The position numbers and the translations under genes are program-made. The notes under the pieces were generated by a model. The model did no database searches. It was given only the letters and a program-made list of their open reading frames with translations, and was not told the origin of the DNA. A DNA stretch of 64,000 nucleotides from Paracoccus mutanolyticus (GTDB lineage: Bacteria; Pseudomonadota; Alphaproteobacteria; Rhodobacterales; Rhodobacteraceae): contig NZ_CP030239.1 of assembly GCF_003285265.1 (NCBI RefSeq), positions 2,463,501-2,527,500 of the forward strand. Direction: 5' to 3'. Below are positions 1-9,229 of this stretch, piece after piece. Numbering within the stretch: the first letter of the stretch is position 1; each line of letters opens with the position of its first letter.

Positions 1-417
1 CGCGACCTGGCGACGCGGCGCATTCCGCGCGGCATCCATTCGATGCAGCTGGCGGCCTCGGCCTTCTTCGCGATCTTCGTCGCCGCGGTCCTGATGGGGC
101 TGGTCATGGGCCAGCGCCCGGTCCTGCCGGACGTCCGGGAATGGCTGATCCTGGCGGGCTGCATGGCGGTCGGCATCGGCGGCTACAGCTTGCTGGTCAC
201 GGCGACCCGCCTGGGCGAAGCGTCGGCGCTGGCGCCCTTCCGCTATGCCCGGCTGGTCTGTGCCCTGATCCTGGCGCTGATCGTCTTTGGCGAACGGCCC
301 GACTCCCTGACCCTGACCGGCGCCGCGATCATCGTCGGCTCGGGCTGCTACGCCATGCTGCGCGAAGCGCGCCTGCGCCGGACCCAGTTGCGCGCCGCCG
401 GCATGTCCCCGCGCTGA
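1..417 (+). CDS. DMT/EamA-family transporter, C-terminal part
   Basis: Inner-membrane permease of the drug/metabolite transporter superfamily; the substrate cannot be told. The 5' end lies outside the window and frame 1 is open from base 1. The visible 138 residues contain about four hydrophobic helices, the loop motif RDLATRRIP near the start, and the typical last EamA repeat ending in [21 protein letters not shown] (helix boundary) with a basic tail. It stops 41 bp before lepA on the same strand. The family assignment rests on helix pattern and the GERP-type loop. A closely related RhaT/PecM-type permease is possible. Confidence 0.8.
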   Translation, partial: RDLATRRIPRGIHSMQLAASAFFAIFVAAVLMGLVMGQRPVLPDVREWLILAGCMAVGIGGYSLLVTATRLGEASALAPFRYARLVCALILALIVFGERPDSLTLTGAAIIVGSGCYAMLREARLRRTQLRAAGMSPR

Positions 418-458
418 ACCCTCTTTCCGCAACGCCAAAGCCCGAGTATAGCCCGGCC

Positions 459-2251
459 ATGACCGACCTTGATCTTATCCGCAACTTCTCGATCGTGGCC
501 CATATCGACCACGGCAAATCCACGCTGGCCGACCGTCTGATCCAGATGACGGGCACGGTGGCCGAACGCGACATGAAGGCCCAGCTGCTGGACAGCATGG
601 ATATCGAGCGCGAGCGCGGCATCACCATCAAGGCCAACACCGTGCGCATCGAATATCCGGCGCGCGACGGGCGGACCTATGTGCTGAACCTGATCGACAC
701 CCCCGGCCACGTCGACTTCGCCTACGAGGTCAGCCGGTCCATGCGCGCGGTCGAGGGCAGCCTGCTGGTCGTCGATGCCAGCCAGGGCGTCGAGGCGCAG
801 ACGCTGGCCAACGTCTATCAGGCCATCGACGCGGGCCACGAGATCGTGCCGGTCCTGAACAAGATCGACCTGCCCGCCGCCGAGCCCGAGCGGGTCAAGG
901 AGAACATCGAGGAGGTCATCGGCATCGACGCCTCGGACGCGCTGGAGATTTCGGCCAAGACCGGGCTTGGCATTCCCGACGTGCTGGAAGCCATCGTCAC
1001 GCGCCTGCCGGCCCCCAAGGGCGACCGCAACGCGCCGCTCAAGGCCATGCTGGTCGACAGCTGGTATGATGCCTATCTGGGCGTCGTGGTCATGATCCGG
1101 GTCATGGACGGGGTCATCCGCAAGGGCGACCGCATCCGCATGATGCAGACGAACGCCGTCTACGGCATCGACAAGCTGGCCGTGCTGAAGCCCGCAAAGG
1201 TCGACATTCCCGAGCTTCGCCCAGGTGATCGGCGTGCTGACCGCCTCGATCAGCAGCCGCGCACCGCGTCGCTGACACCATCACGCATGAGAAGAAGGGC
1301 ACCGACACGCCGCTGCCGGGCTTCAAGCCCGCCCAGCCGGTGGTCTTCTGCGGCCTGTTCCCGGTCGACGCCAACGATTTCGAGGCGCTGCGCGACGCCA
1401 TCGAGAAGCTGGCCCTGAACGACGCATCCTTCAGCTATGAGATGGAGACCTCGGCCGCGCTGGGCTTCGGCTTCCGCTGCGGCTTCCTGGGACTGCTGCA
1501 CCTGGAAGTGATCCGCGACCGGCTGGAACGCGAATACGACCTGGACCTGATCACCACCGCGCCTTCGGTGGTCTTCAAGCTGCACATGCGCGACGGAGAG
1601 GTGCGCGACCTGCACAACCCCGCCGACATGCCCGACCTCACCCATGTGGATCATATCGAGGAGCCGCGCATCAAGGCCACGATCATGGTCCCCGACGAAT
1701 ACCTGGGCGACGTGCTGAAGCTGTGCCAGGATCGGCGCGGCATCCAGCTGGACCTGACCTATGCCGGCAACCGCGCGATGGTGGTCTATGACCTGCCGCT
1801 GGCCGAGGTGGTCTTCGATTTCTACGACCGGCTGAAATCCGTGACCAAGGGCTATGCCAGCTTCGACTATCAGATCAGCGAATACCGCGAGGATTACCTG
1901 GTCAAGATGTCGATCCTGGTCAACGACGAGCCGGTGGACGCGCTGTCGATCATGGTCCACCGCGACCGGGCCGAGTCCCGCGGCCGGGCGATGGTCGAAA
2001 AGCTCAAGGAGCTGATCCCGCGCCACATGTTCAAGATCCCGATCCAGGCGGCAATCGGCAGCCGGGTCATCGCCCGCGAAACCCTGTCCGCGATGCGCAA
2101 GGACGTGACGGCGAAATGCTATGGCGGCGATGCCACCCGGAAAAAGAAGCTTCTGGAAAAGCAGAAGGCCGGGAAAAAGAAGATGCGCCAGTTCGGCAAG
2201 GTCGAAATCCCGCAGACCGCCTTCATCCAGGCGCTCAAGATGGACAACTAG
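459..2251 (+). CDS. lepA: Elongation factor 4 (back-translocating GTPase LepA), frameshifted
   Basis: Ribosome-associated translational GTPase. The G1 loop AHIDHGKST lies near residue 18, the switch II DTPGH follows, and the C-terminal half contains the LepA-specific [13 protein letters not shown] and the terminal domain ending [12 protein letters not shown]. The ATG at 459 is chosen because [19 protein letters not shown] matches the conserved N-terminus. The reading frame breaks at about 1224-1275, where several small indels scramble the stretch between PELRPG and [10 protein letters not shown]. Both halves then align with LepA, and the total of 1793 bp is one to a few bases from an intact gene of about 599 codons. 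I read this as sequence error in a functional gene. A strong terminator follows directly. Confidence 0.96.
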
Positions 2252-2255
2252 GCGC

Positions 2256-2284
2256 AGGGGCGGGGCGATCCCGCCCCTTCTTCG
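2256..2284 (+). terminator. Rho-independent terminator after lepA
   Basis: A 9-bp perfect stem, AGGGGCGGG with CCCGCCCCT around a 5-nt loop (2256-2278), followed by a pyrimidine-rich TCTTCGTC. It begins 5 bp after the lepA stop and lies between convergent lepA and the permease, so it could serve both. Confidence 0.7.
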
Positions 2285-2299
2285 TCAAGGCCGTCTTCG

Positions 2300-3738
2300 T
2301 CAGTTCCGGGGCGAATCGCCGTGATGGCTGCTCAGCTCCTCGATATGGCTCAGGTCGCCGGGACGATGGGTGGCCTTGTTCCAGACCCAGGTGACTGCCC
2401 AGAGCACGATGCCGATGCCCAGCAGCCAGGCCGCGACGCGATACTGCTCCATCTGGGCGGCGCTGCGGGCCCAGGGGCCGGCCAGGAACAGGCAGGTCGC
2501 CGCGCCGATCCAGGGCAGAATGCGGGGCGTGCGAAAATGCTCATGCTCGACCCGGTGCTTGCGCAGGACCAGCAGTGCGATGTTCACGATGGTGAAGACG
2601 CACAATAGCAACAGCGCCGTCGTCCCCCCAAGCAGGCTGACCGCCGTAGCGTCCGAGCGCGTGACCACGAAATAGATCAGGCCGAAGGCCAGTGCGGTGG
2701 TGAACAGGATCGCGACCCAGGGCGTCCGGCTGCGGTGGTGGACCAGCCCCAGCGCATGGGGCAGGACGCGCTGGCGCGCCAGCCCGTAAAGCAGGCGGCT
2801 GGCCATCAGCATGTTGATCAGCGCCGAGTTCGCGACCGCGAACATGCCGATGAACGGAAAGATCCTGTCGAAGGGAAGGTTCGGCGCGCCTGCCCGCACG
2901 ACCTGCGTCAGGGCCGAGCCGTTGTCGGGATTGGACAGCTCGCCCACGGGAACCAGCGCCACCGCGCAGATTGCCACCAGCACATAGGTGACCGCGGAGA
3001 GCGCGGCGGGCTGACGAGTGCGGAGAAGGACCGGATCAAGGAACTGGAACGCGAGGTGCGGGAGCTTCGCACCGCCAATGAGATCCTGAAGAAGGCCAGC
3101 GCATATTTCGCTGCGGCGGAGCTCGACCGCCCGTTCCGCAAATGATCGGAAGATCATCACCTCGGTGAAATCGGCCCGGCCCTGCGCCATCGCATAAAAG
3201 CCGATCATGATGATCATCAGCAGGCCCGACAGCTCGACACAGGTCAGCACCACGTTGGCCTTGACGCTTTCGCCGACGCCGCGCAGGTTGATCGCCGCGA
3301 CCAGCGCCATGAAGCCCAGCGCGATCAGCAGGATGCCCGTGCTGCCGTCGGAAAAGCCCAGCCGAAGCCGTCGTTCAGAAAGCCCGCGAAGGCGTTCGAG
3401 GCCGTCGAGGCCGAGGTGATGCCCGAACACATCACTGTGAAGGCCACGATGAAGGTCAGGAAATGCACGCCAAAGGCGCGGTGCGTGTAAAGCGCGGCGC
3501 CGGCGGCCTGAGGATAGCGCGTCACCAGTTCCAGATAGGACAGCGCCGTGATGGTCGCGACCGCAAAGGCGATCAGGAAGGGGGCCCAGGCGGCGCCCCC
3601 GACCTCTCCGGCGACGGTGCCGGTCAGGGCATAGACCCCGGTGCCCAGGATGTCGCCGACGATGAACAGCAAAAGCAGCTTTGGCCCCATGACCCTTTTC
3701 AGTTCGGGCTGGTGCGGGGCAGCGGTCGTGGCCGTCAT
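2300..3738 (-). CDS. APC-family amino acid permease, frameshifted and with an internal replaced block
   Basis: Inner-membrane amino acid/polyamine/organocation transporter. The start at 3738 gives [20 protein letters not shown] with a GGGGGA ribosome site just upstream. The N-terminal helices carry the family glycine pattern ([13 protein letters not shown]). The middle (VNLRGV-like [15 protein letters not shown]) and the C-terminal helices are readable. Two defects are visible: a frameshift near 3360, and the block from about 3012 to 3150, which should encode the next helix and the conserved loop after TEVMIF but instead carries transposase OrfA sequence on the other strand. Reconstructed length of about 479 residues is normal for the family, so the foreign block replaces rather than interrupts. 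Substrate unknown. Confidence 0.85.
2988..3145 (+). mobile_element. Fragment of IS3-family transposase OrfA (C-terminal end) inside the permease
   Basis: On the + strand, opposite to the permease, frame 2 encodes [17 protein letters not shown] and continues through [12 protein letters not shown] to ELDRPFRK and a stop at 3145. This is the classic leucine-zipper C-terminus of IS3-family (IS51-like) OrfA. No OrfB, terminal inverted repeat or target duplication is present. Bases 2988-3012 are identical to 51284-51308 in purA, where the preceding part of the same OrfA is found, so both fragments derive from one IS sequence. Bases 2988-3012 also make sense as permease codons, suggesting a chimeric join at a shared string. 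Confidence 0.85.
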
Positions 3739-4349
3739 GGTGTCCCCCTGACTGGACGTTGCATGACCACTACGTTCCCGCCGATGGCTTTGTTCCACAA
3801 GCTGTTTGATGCGGCCCCCCGGGCGATGCGGGGTGTCCTGTGGCAGGAGAGGGCGCGGGTGTCTCCGGCCCGCGCCCTCCTGAGTCGCTCGTTCACACCC
3901 CACCACAAGCATGGCCGAGCAACTTCCCTGGAACCTGAACCAGCGGCCCATACTGCCCTTTGGAGGAAAGGTCGTCGAGGACCGTAATCCAGAAAACTGT
4001 CACGGTACCGCGTCCGGCGCGTGCCCCCTTCGTGTCGCAGCCAAGGCCCTCATGTCCAGGCCGAACCGTTTAACCCAGGCCAGCTTACACCATCCTTGCA
4101 GGAATATGCATGATTGATCTGACCTGACGTTGCCCTGACCGAAACTCGTGATCCCAGGCTGTACCAGGAATGTTACTGTCTGGAAGCTTCCCCAGCGTCA
4201 AGGGACATCTGGATGGGGGTTCTTTTGTCTGCGTGAAGGCGCCTGCGGCCCGGCGGGACTGCGCTGCCCTTTCTGGGGCCCGCATGGCATTTGCCGTTGC
4301 CTGCCCCGGCCTGCGGGGCTATCGCAGGCGAAAAAGGGGCGCGCAAGGG
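3739..4349. other. Gene-free 611-bp interval with a GC-rich hairpin
   Basis: Divergent promoter region between the permease (-) and aroC (+). I see no convincing coding sequence. The one clear structure is an 11-bp perfect stem, GAGGGCGCGGG at 3849-3859 with CCCGCGCCCTC at 3869-3879 around a 9-nt loop and without a T-run. It lies in the 5' leader of the permease if that gene is transcribed from upstream. The rest has lower GC (around 3980-4200) and probably holds promoters, but no box could be assigned with confidence. Confidence 0.5.
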
Positions 4350-5437
4350 ATGAGCTTCAACAGTTTCGGCCGGGTCTTTACCTTCACCACCTGGGGCGAA
4401 AGCCACGGGCCGGCCTTGGGGGCGACGGTGGACGGGTGCCCGCCGGGGGTGGCCTTGGACGAAGGCTTCATCCAGCGGTTTCTGGACCGGCGCCGGCCGG
4501 GGACGTCGAAGTTCACCACCCAGCGGCAGGAGCCGGACCAGGTCCGCATCCTGTCGGGCACCTTCGAGGGGCGCACCACCGGCACGCCGATCCAGCTGAT
4601 GATCGAGAACACCGACCAGCGCAGCAAGGATTATGGCGAGATCGCCCAGGCCTTCCGCCCGGGCCATGCCGACATCGCCTATCACCTGAAATACGGGATC
4701 CGGGACTATCGCGGCGGCGGGCGCTCCAGCGCGCGGGAAACGGCCGCGCGGGTGGCGGCGGGGGGCGTGGCGCAGGCGGTGCTGCGCGACCTGGTCCCGG
4801 GTCTGCGGTCACCGGTATATGGTCCAGATGGGAGTGCTGCACCTGGACCGCTCGCGCTTCGACGCGGACGAGATCGGCAACAACCCGTTTTTCCTGCCCG
4901 ACGCCCAAGCGGTTCCCCAGTGGGAGGATTATCTGAACGCCATCCGCAAGGACCAGACCAGCGTCGGCGCGGCGATCGAGGTGCTGATCCAGGGCTGCCC
5001 ACCAGGCTTGGGCGCGCCGGTCTATGCCAAGCTGGACACCGATCTGGCGGCGGCGATGAAGGTGTGGCGCAGATCGTGAATGCGCGCTTGGGCATGGGCG
5101 CCGCGCGCCGTCCAGCCGAGGTCGCCTCGAGATCCGCATGGGCAATGAAGGCCCCCGGTTCCTGTCGAACCACGCCGGCGGCATCCTGGGCGGCATCTCG
5201 ACCGGGCAGGACATCGTGGTGCGCTTCGCGGTCAAGCCGACCAGCTCGATCCTGACGCCGCGCCAGACCATCAACCAAAGGGGCGAGGAGATCGAGCTGA
5301 TCACCAAGGGCCGCCACGACCCCTGCGTCGGCATCCGCGCCGTCCCCATCGCCGAGGCCATGGCGGCCTGCGTGATTCTGGATCACCTGATGCTGGACCG
5401 GGCGCAGACCGGCGGCGTTCGGGGAACCATCGGCTGA
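4350..5437 (+). CDS. aroC: Chorismate synthase, frameshifted with a replaced block
   Basis: Last step of the shikimate pathway: FMNH2-dependent conversion of 5-enolpyruvylshikimate-3-phosphate to chorismate. The start at 4350 gives [20 protein letters not shown], where the conserved GESHG and the later RPGHAD are FMN/substrate-binding signatures; [16 protein letters not shown] follows. A frameshift near 4805 separates this from the next block ([16 protein letters not shown]...). From about 5056 to 5132 the expected sequence is missing and integrase-like codons appear on the opposite strand. The normal C-terminus ([15 protein letters not shown] to GGVRGTIG) resumes. Overall length of about 363 codons equals the family's usual length, pointing to assembly error rather than a dead gene. 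Confidence 0.95.
5056..5132 (-). pseudogene. Tyrosine recombinase (integrase) fragment inside aroC
   Basis: Read on the minus strand, this block encodes [20 protein letters not shown] followed by FIA. HDLRHTF is the box containing the conserved His-x-x-Arg of tyrosine recombinases, and the flanking LGW-(T/S)-ARG spacing is that of alphaproteobacterial integrases. Only about 25 codons are present, with no start, catalytic Tyr or att site, and they replace an equal length of aroC. There is no sign of an integrated element here. Confidence 0.7.
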
Positions 5438-5453
5438 TTTCCAAAGTTTTTTC

Positions 5454-5485
5454 CGCGATCCGTTAAGAACCGTTAACGGATCGCG
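5454..5485. promoter_or_regulatory. 13-bp perfect palindrome between aroC and pstS
   Basis: Arms CGCGATCCGTTAA (5454-5466) and TTAACGGATCGCG (5473-5485) pair perfectly around a 6-bp loop. A run of T precedes the hairpin, and no T-run follows in the aroC direction, so it does not look like a standard intrinsic terminator. It sits immediately upstream of the Pho boxes and could be an operator or an RNA structure at the end of the aroC transcript. Confidence 0.6.
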
Positions 5486-5488
5486 CAT

Positions 5489-5528
5489 TGTCGCACTCTT
5501 GTCACATTCCAGTCGCATAAGCGTCGCA
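5489..5528 (+). promoter_or_regulatory. Pho box array upstream of pstS
   Basis: Four degenerate copies of the PhoB half-site with exact 11-bp phasing: TGTCGCA (5489), TGTCACA (5500), AGTCGCA (5511) and CGTCGCA (5522). The established PhoB consensus is two 11-bp direct repeats beginning CTGTCAT-like. Four in register give room for two PhoB dimers. The array ends 63 bp before pstS, and phoB itself lies in the same cluster, so autoregulation under phosphate starvation is the natural inference. Confidence 0.8.
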
Positions 5529-5591
5529 GCCCGGCACTAGAGCGTCGGGCAGGCCGATCCCGGCCCCCAAGGAACTGTCAGGAGTGATCCT

Positions 5592-6620
5592 ATGAAATCC
5601 GCGAAACTCGCCGTGTCGGCACTTGCCATGATCGCCGCATCGGCGACGCTTGCCTCGGCCCGCGACCAGATCCAGGTCTCTGGCTCGTCCACCGTGCTGC
5701 CCTATTCGACCATCGTGGCCGAAGCCTTCGGCGAAAACTCCGACTTCCCGACGCCGGTCGTGGAATCGGGCGGGTCGTCGGCCGGCCTGAAGAAGTTCTG
5801 CGAAGGCGTGGGCGAAAACACCATCGACATCGCGAACGCCTCGCGCCCGATCAAGGAATCGGAAATCGAGGCCTGCAAGGCTGCCGGCGTGACCGACATC
5901 ATGGAAGTCCGCATCGGCTATGACGGGATCGTCTTTGCCAACGACACCGCCGGCCCGGACTTCGCCTATACCGCTGCCGACTGGTTCAACGCGCTGGCCG
6001 CCCAGGTGGTCAAGGACGGCAAGGTCGTCGCGAACCCCTATACCAAGTGGAACGAGATCCGCCCGGAACTGCCCGATCAGGAAATCCTGGCCTTCGTTCC
6101 CGGCACCAAGCACGGCACCCGCGAAGTGTTCGAGGAAAAGGTGATCCTGGCCGGTTGCAAGGAGTCGGGCGCGCAAGAGGTTCTGGTCAAGGAACTGGGC
6201 GAGGAGAAGGGCGAGGAAGCCTGCGGGGCGCTGCGCACCGACGGCAAGTCGGTCGACATCGACGGCGACTATACCGAGACGCTGGCCCGCATCCAGTCGG
6301 CCAAGAACGGCATCGGCGTCTTTGGCCTGTCCTTCTATGAAAACAACACCGACAAGCTGAAGGTCGGCACCTTCGGTGGCGTCGCCCCCTCGACCGAGAC
6401 CATCGCCAAGGGCGAATATCCGGTGTCGCGTCCGCTGTTCTTCTACGTCAAGAAGGCGCACCTGGGCGAGATTCCCGGCCTTGAGGAGTTCGTCCAGTTC
6501 TTCGTCTCGGACGAGATCGCCGGTCCCGAGGGCCCGCTGGCCGCCTATGGCCTGGTCGCCGACCCGGAACTGGCCGCCACGCAGGAAGCCGTGGCCGCCG
6601 GCAAGACGCTGACGAACTGA
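5592..6620 (+). CDS. pstS: Periplasmic phosphate-binding protein PstS
   Basis: High-affinity phosphate receptor delivering Pi to the PstCAB importer. It is 342 residues and uninterrupted. A Sec signal peptide (MKSAKLAVSALAMIAASATLASA, probable cleavage after ASA) is followed by the phosphate-binding motif QVSGSSTVLPYS. The ATG at 5592 has an AGGAG ribosome site 9 bp upstream. It opens the pst-phoU-phoB cluster directly behind the Pho-box array. A strong hairpin between pstS and pstC would favour more receptor than permease, as is common for binding proteins. The late sequence (PLFFYVKKAHLGEIPGL) is typical of the alphaproteobacterial PstS subgroup. Confidence 0.96.
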   Translation: MKSAKLAVSALAMIAASATLASARDQIQVSGSSTVLPYSTIVAEAFGENSDFPTPVVESGGSSAGLKKFCEGVGENTIDIANASRPIKESEIEACKAAGVTDIMEVRIGYDGIVFANDTAGPDFAYTAADWFNALAAQVVKDGKVVANPYTKWNEIRPELPDQEILAFVPGTKHGTREVFEEKVILAGCKESGAQEVLVKELGEEKGEEACGALRTDGKSVDIDGDYTETLARIQSAKNGIGVFGLSFYENNTDKLKVGTFGGVAPSTETIAKGEYPVSRPLFFYVKKAHLGEIPGLEEFVQFFVSDEIAGPEGPLAAYGLVADPELAATQEAVAAGKTLTN

Positions 6621-6628
6621 GCCCTTGG

Positions 6629-6657
6629 GGCGCGGAGCCAAGGCTCCGCGCCTTTCT
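6629..6657 (+). terminator. Intra-operon hairpin after pstS
   Basis: An 11-bp perfect stem, GGCGCGGAGCC (6629-6639) and GGCTCCGCGCC (6642-6652), followed by TTTCT. It starts 8 bp after the pstS stop and ends before pstC. As a partial terminator or mRNA-end stabiliser it would raise PstS relative to the membrane subunits. Confidence 0.7.
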
Positions 6658-6683
6658 CCTGTCCCTCCCCATCCGAGGCTCAC

Positions 6684-7863
6684 ATGCCCGTCACCTGGAC
6701 TCTTCTGATCGTCCTGGCCCTGGCAGCCGCCGGTTTCTACCTTGGCCGCTCGCGCGCTCTTGCCGCAGCCCAAGGCGACAGCCGCAAGCTGCATTCGCGC
6801 ACCAGCTATTATGGCTGGAACATCGCCCTGTTCACCGCTGTGCCCGCCCTGTTTCTGATCGCCATCTGGAGCTTTGCGCAGCCCGACGTCAATCGCACGG
6901 TCCTGGCGGGCGTCGCCCTGATCCTGGCCGCCGCGGGCATGGCCTGGTCGCTGTCGCGCACCGCACCCGATTTCCGGGCCCGCAACGTGGTCGAGACCTT
7001 CGTCCGCTTCCTGCTGATCCTGTGCTCCAGCATCGCGATCCTGACCACCGCCGGGATCGTGCTGTCGATGCTGTTCGAGACCGGGCATTTCTTCCAGCAA
7101 TACCCCTGGCAGGACTTCCTGTTCGGCACCACCTGGTCGCCCCGCTTCGGCGGCGGCTCGCAACTGGGCATCCTGCCGCTGGTCTGGGGCACGCTTTACA
7201 TCTCGCTGATCGCGCTGGCCGTCTCGATCCCGATCGGGCTGTTCGCGGCGATCTACATGTCGGAATATGCCTCGCCCCGCCTGCGCAGCATCGCCAAGCC
7301 CGCCATCGAGGTGCTGGCCGGCATCCCGACCATCGTCTACGGCCTGTTCGCGCTGATCACCGTGGGCCCGATGCTGCGCGACTATTTCGCCCAGCCGCTG
7401 GGCCTGGGCAGCTCGGGGTCGTCGGTGATACGGCGCGTCGGCAAGGAGCCCATCCATGACCGTGAAGTCCTCGATCTCGCTCAGCGACGAACATCACGCC
7501 TTTGCCCGCGAGCGGTGCGGACGGCGCGCTGGTCCTCGGTCACGCCCTCGGAAAGTGCGCAAGGTTGGTTCTGCCCGCCGCCCTGCCGGGCATCGTCGGC
7601 GCCGTCCTGCTGGCCGCCAGCCGCGCCATCGGCGAGACCATGATCGTCGTGCTGGGTGCCGGCGCGAGCGCCCGATGAGCCTGAACCCCTTTGGTCGATA
7701 CAACGACGTCAAGATCGTCAGCCAGCTGACTGGCGACACCGATTTCGCCGCGCCCGAGACGCTGGTGGCCTTTGCCCTGGGGATCACGCTTTTCATCGTC
7801 ACGCTGGGGCTGAACATCGTCGCGCTCTACATCGTGCGCAAATACCGGGAGCAGTACGAATGA
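6684..7863 (+). CDS. pstC: Phosphate ABC transporter permease PstC, with replaced block
   Basis: Membrane subunit of the Pst phosphate importer. The first ATG (MPVTWTLLIVLALAAAGFYL) opens a protein with N-terminal helices, an internal linker and the BPD transporter domain (GTLYISLIALAVSIPIGLF, then the loop SPRLRSIAKPAIEVLAGIP). From about 7434 to 7540 the expected helix/EAA-loop sequence after GSSGSSV is replaced by another gene's start; PstC resumes at LPAALPGIVGAVLLAASRAIGE. Small indels near 7700 also garble the loop before VKIVSQLTGDTDF. The last codons overlap the pstA start as ATGA. The length is close to a normal alphaproteobacterial PstC, so this is probably an intact gene misrepresented in the sequence. 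Confidence 0.92.
7435..7535 (+). pseudogene. N-terminal fragment of a ParD-type antitoxin gene inside pstC
   Basis: From the ATG at 7456 the sequence reads MTVKSSISLSDEHHAFARE, the conserved ribbon-helix-helix start of chromosomal ParD/CC2985-family antitoxins, preceded by an AAGGAG ribosome site at 7443-7448. After about 20 codons the frame becomes garbled (a WSSV-like segment expected next appears in another frame) and then rejoins pstC. There is no toxin gene and no complete antitoxin. The piece replaces PstC codons without changing the gene length much, so I regard it as misplaced sequence from elsewhere in the genome. Confidence 0.65.
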
Positions 7864-9208
7864 CCGAGGCAAGCTTTCCCGCCGCCGCGCCCCATGCGCA
7901 GGGTTCGCTGCTGGCCGCAGACGAGCGCACGCGCAAGCGCAACGCCGCCGAGGCCCGGTTCCGCGCCTATGGCCTGTCCGCCATCGCCATTTCGATGATC
8001 GCGCTGGTCGTGCTGCTGTTCTCGATCTTCTCGGACGGCATCGGCGCGTTCCGCCAGACCTATCTGGAAATCCCGGTGACCCTGGACGCGGCCCAGCTGG
8101 ACAAGTCCGGCAACCGCGACCCCGAGGAGATCAGGAAGGTCCTGACCCTGACCTATGGCAAGATCCTGGAGCAGTCGCTGCGGACGGTGATCGCCGACAA
8201 GGGCATTGCGGTCGAGGGGCTGACCGACAAGGACGTGTCGACCCTGATCTCGAAAGAGGCGCCGGCGCAACTGCGCAACCGCGTGCTGTCCGACCCCGAA
8301 CTGGTTGGACAGACGGTCCAGGCGCGGGTGCTGACCAATGGCCGGATCGACGGCTATTACAAGGGCCGCGTCACCATGGAAAGCGCCGCGCGCGACGCCA
8401 ACACCTCGGTCGCGCAGCTGCAGCTTGCCAATGCGCTCAAGGATCAGGGGCTGCTGGCCACGGAATGGAACTGGTCGTTCCTGACCATGCCCGACAGCTC
8501 GGACCAGCGCCCCGAATCGGCGGGCGTCGGTGTCGCCATCCTCGGCTCGCTCTACATGATGCTGGTCGTGCTGTTCCTGGCCGTCCCCATCGGCGTCGCC
8601 GCCAGCATCTATCTTGAGGAATTCGCCCCCAAGAACCGGCTGACCGATATCATCGAGGTGAACATCTCGAACCTGGCCGCGGTGCCGTCCATCGTCTTCG
8701 GTATCCTCGGCCTGGCAGCCTTCATCAACTTCGCCGGCCTGCCGCAGTCGGCGCCCATCGTGGGCGGCCTGGTGCTGACGCTGATGACGCTGCCGACCAT
8801 CATCATCGCGACGCGCGCCGCGCTCAAGGCGGTGCCGCCCTCGATCCGCGACGCGGCGCTGGGGGTGGGGGCGTCCAAGATGCAGTCGGTGTTCCACCAC
8901 GTCCTGCCGCTGGCGCTGCCGGGCATCCTGACCGGGACCATCATCGGCTGGCCCAGGCCCTGGGCGAAACCGCGCCGCTTCTGCTGATCGGCATGGTCGC
9001 CTTCGTCAAGAACTTCCCGGCCGCCCCGCCCGAGGGGCTGTTCGATCCCGCGTCGGCCCTGCCGGTTCAGGTCTACAACTGGACCCAGCGCGCCGACCCC
9101 GCCTTCATGGAGCGCGCCTCGGGCGCCATCATCGTGCTGCTGGTCTTCCTGCTGTCGATGAACCTTATCGCCATCTTCCTGCGCCGCAAATTCGAGCGCC
9201 GCTGGTAA
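7860..9208 (+). CDS. pstA: Phosphate ABC transporter permease PstA, one frameshift
   Basis: Second membrane subunit of the Pst importer. Start ATG overlaps the pstC stop (ATGA). A long non-cytoplasmic domain of roughly 190 residues lies between helix 1 (IAISMIALVVLLFSIFSDG) and the transporter core, a feature of alphaproteobacterial PstA. The core shows GVGVAILGSLYMMLVVLFLA and the loop LKAVPPSIRDAALGVGASK. A single-base deletion near 8948 breaks the frame just after GTIIG; the expected LAQALGETAPLLLIG then continues to FLRRKFERRW. About 448 residues in total. Confidence 0.94.
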
Positions 9209-9229
9209 ACCCGGAAGGAGTTACCAATT

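Noticed and set aside
5056..5132. An integrated prophage or genomic island in aroC
   Set aside because: Only 25 integrase codons, no attachment sites and no other phage genes.
5502..7457. Very long open frame (about 650 codons) on the minus strand over pstS and pstC
   Set aside because: It lies fully opposite to conserved pstS/pstC, with composition (His/Asp/Gln/Gly-rich) typical of antisense frames in high-GC DNA and no recognisable domain.
7456..7540. A toxin-antitoxin module nested in the pst operon
   Set aside because: Only about 20 good antitoxin codons are present, no toxin follows, and the block replaces PstC sequence of similar length.
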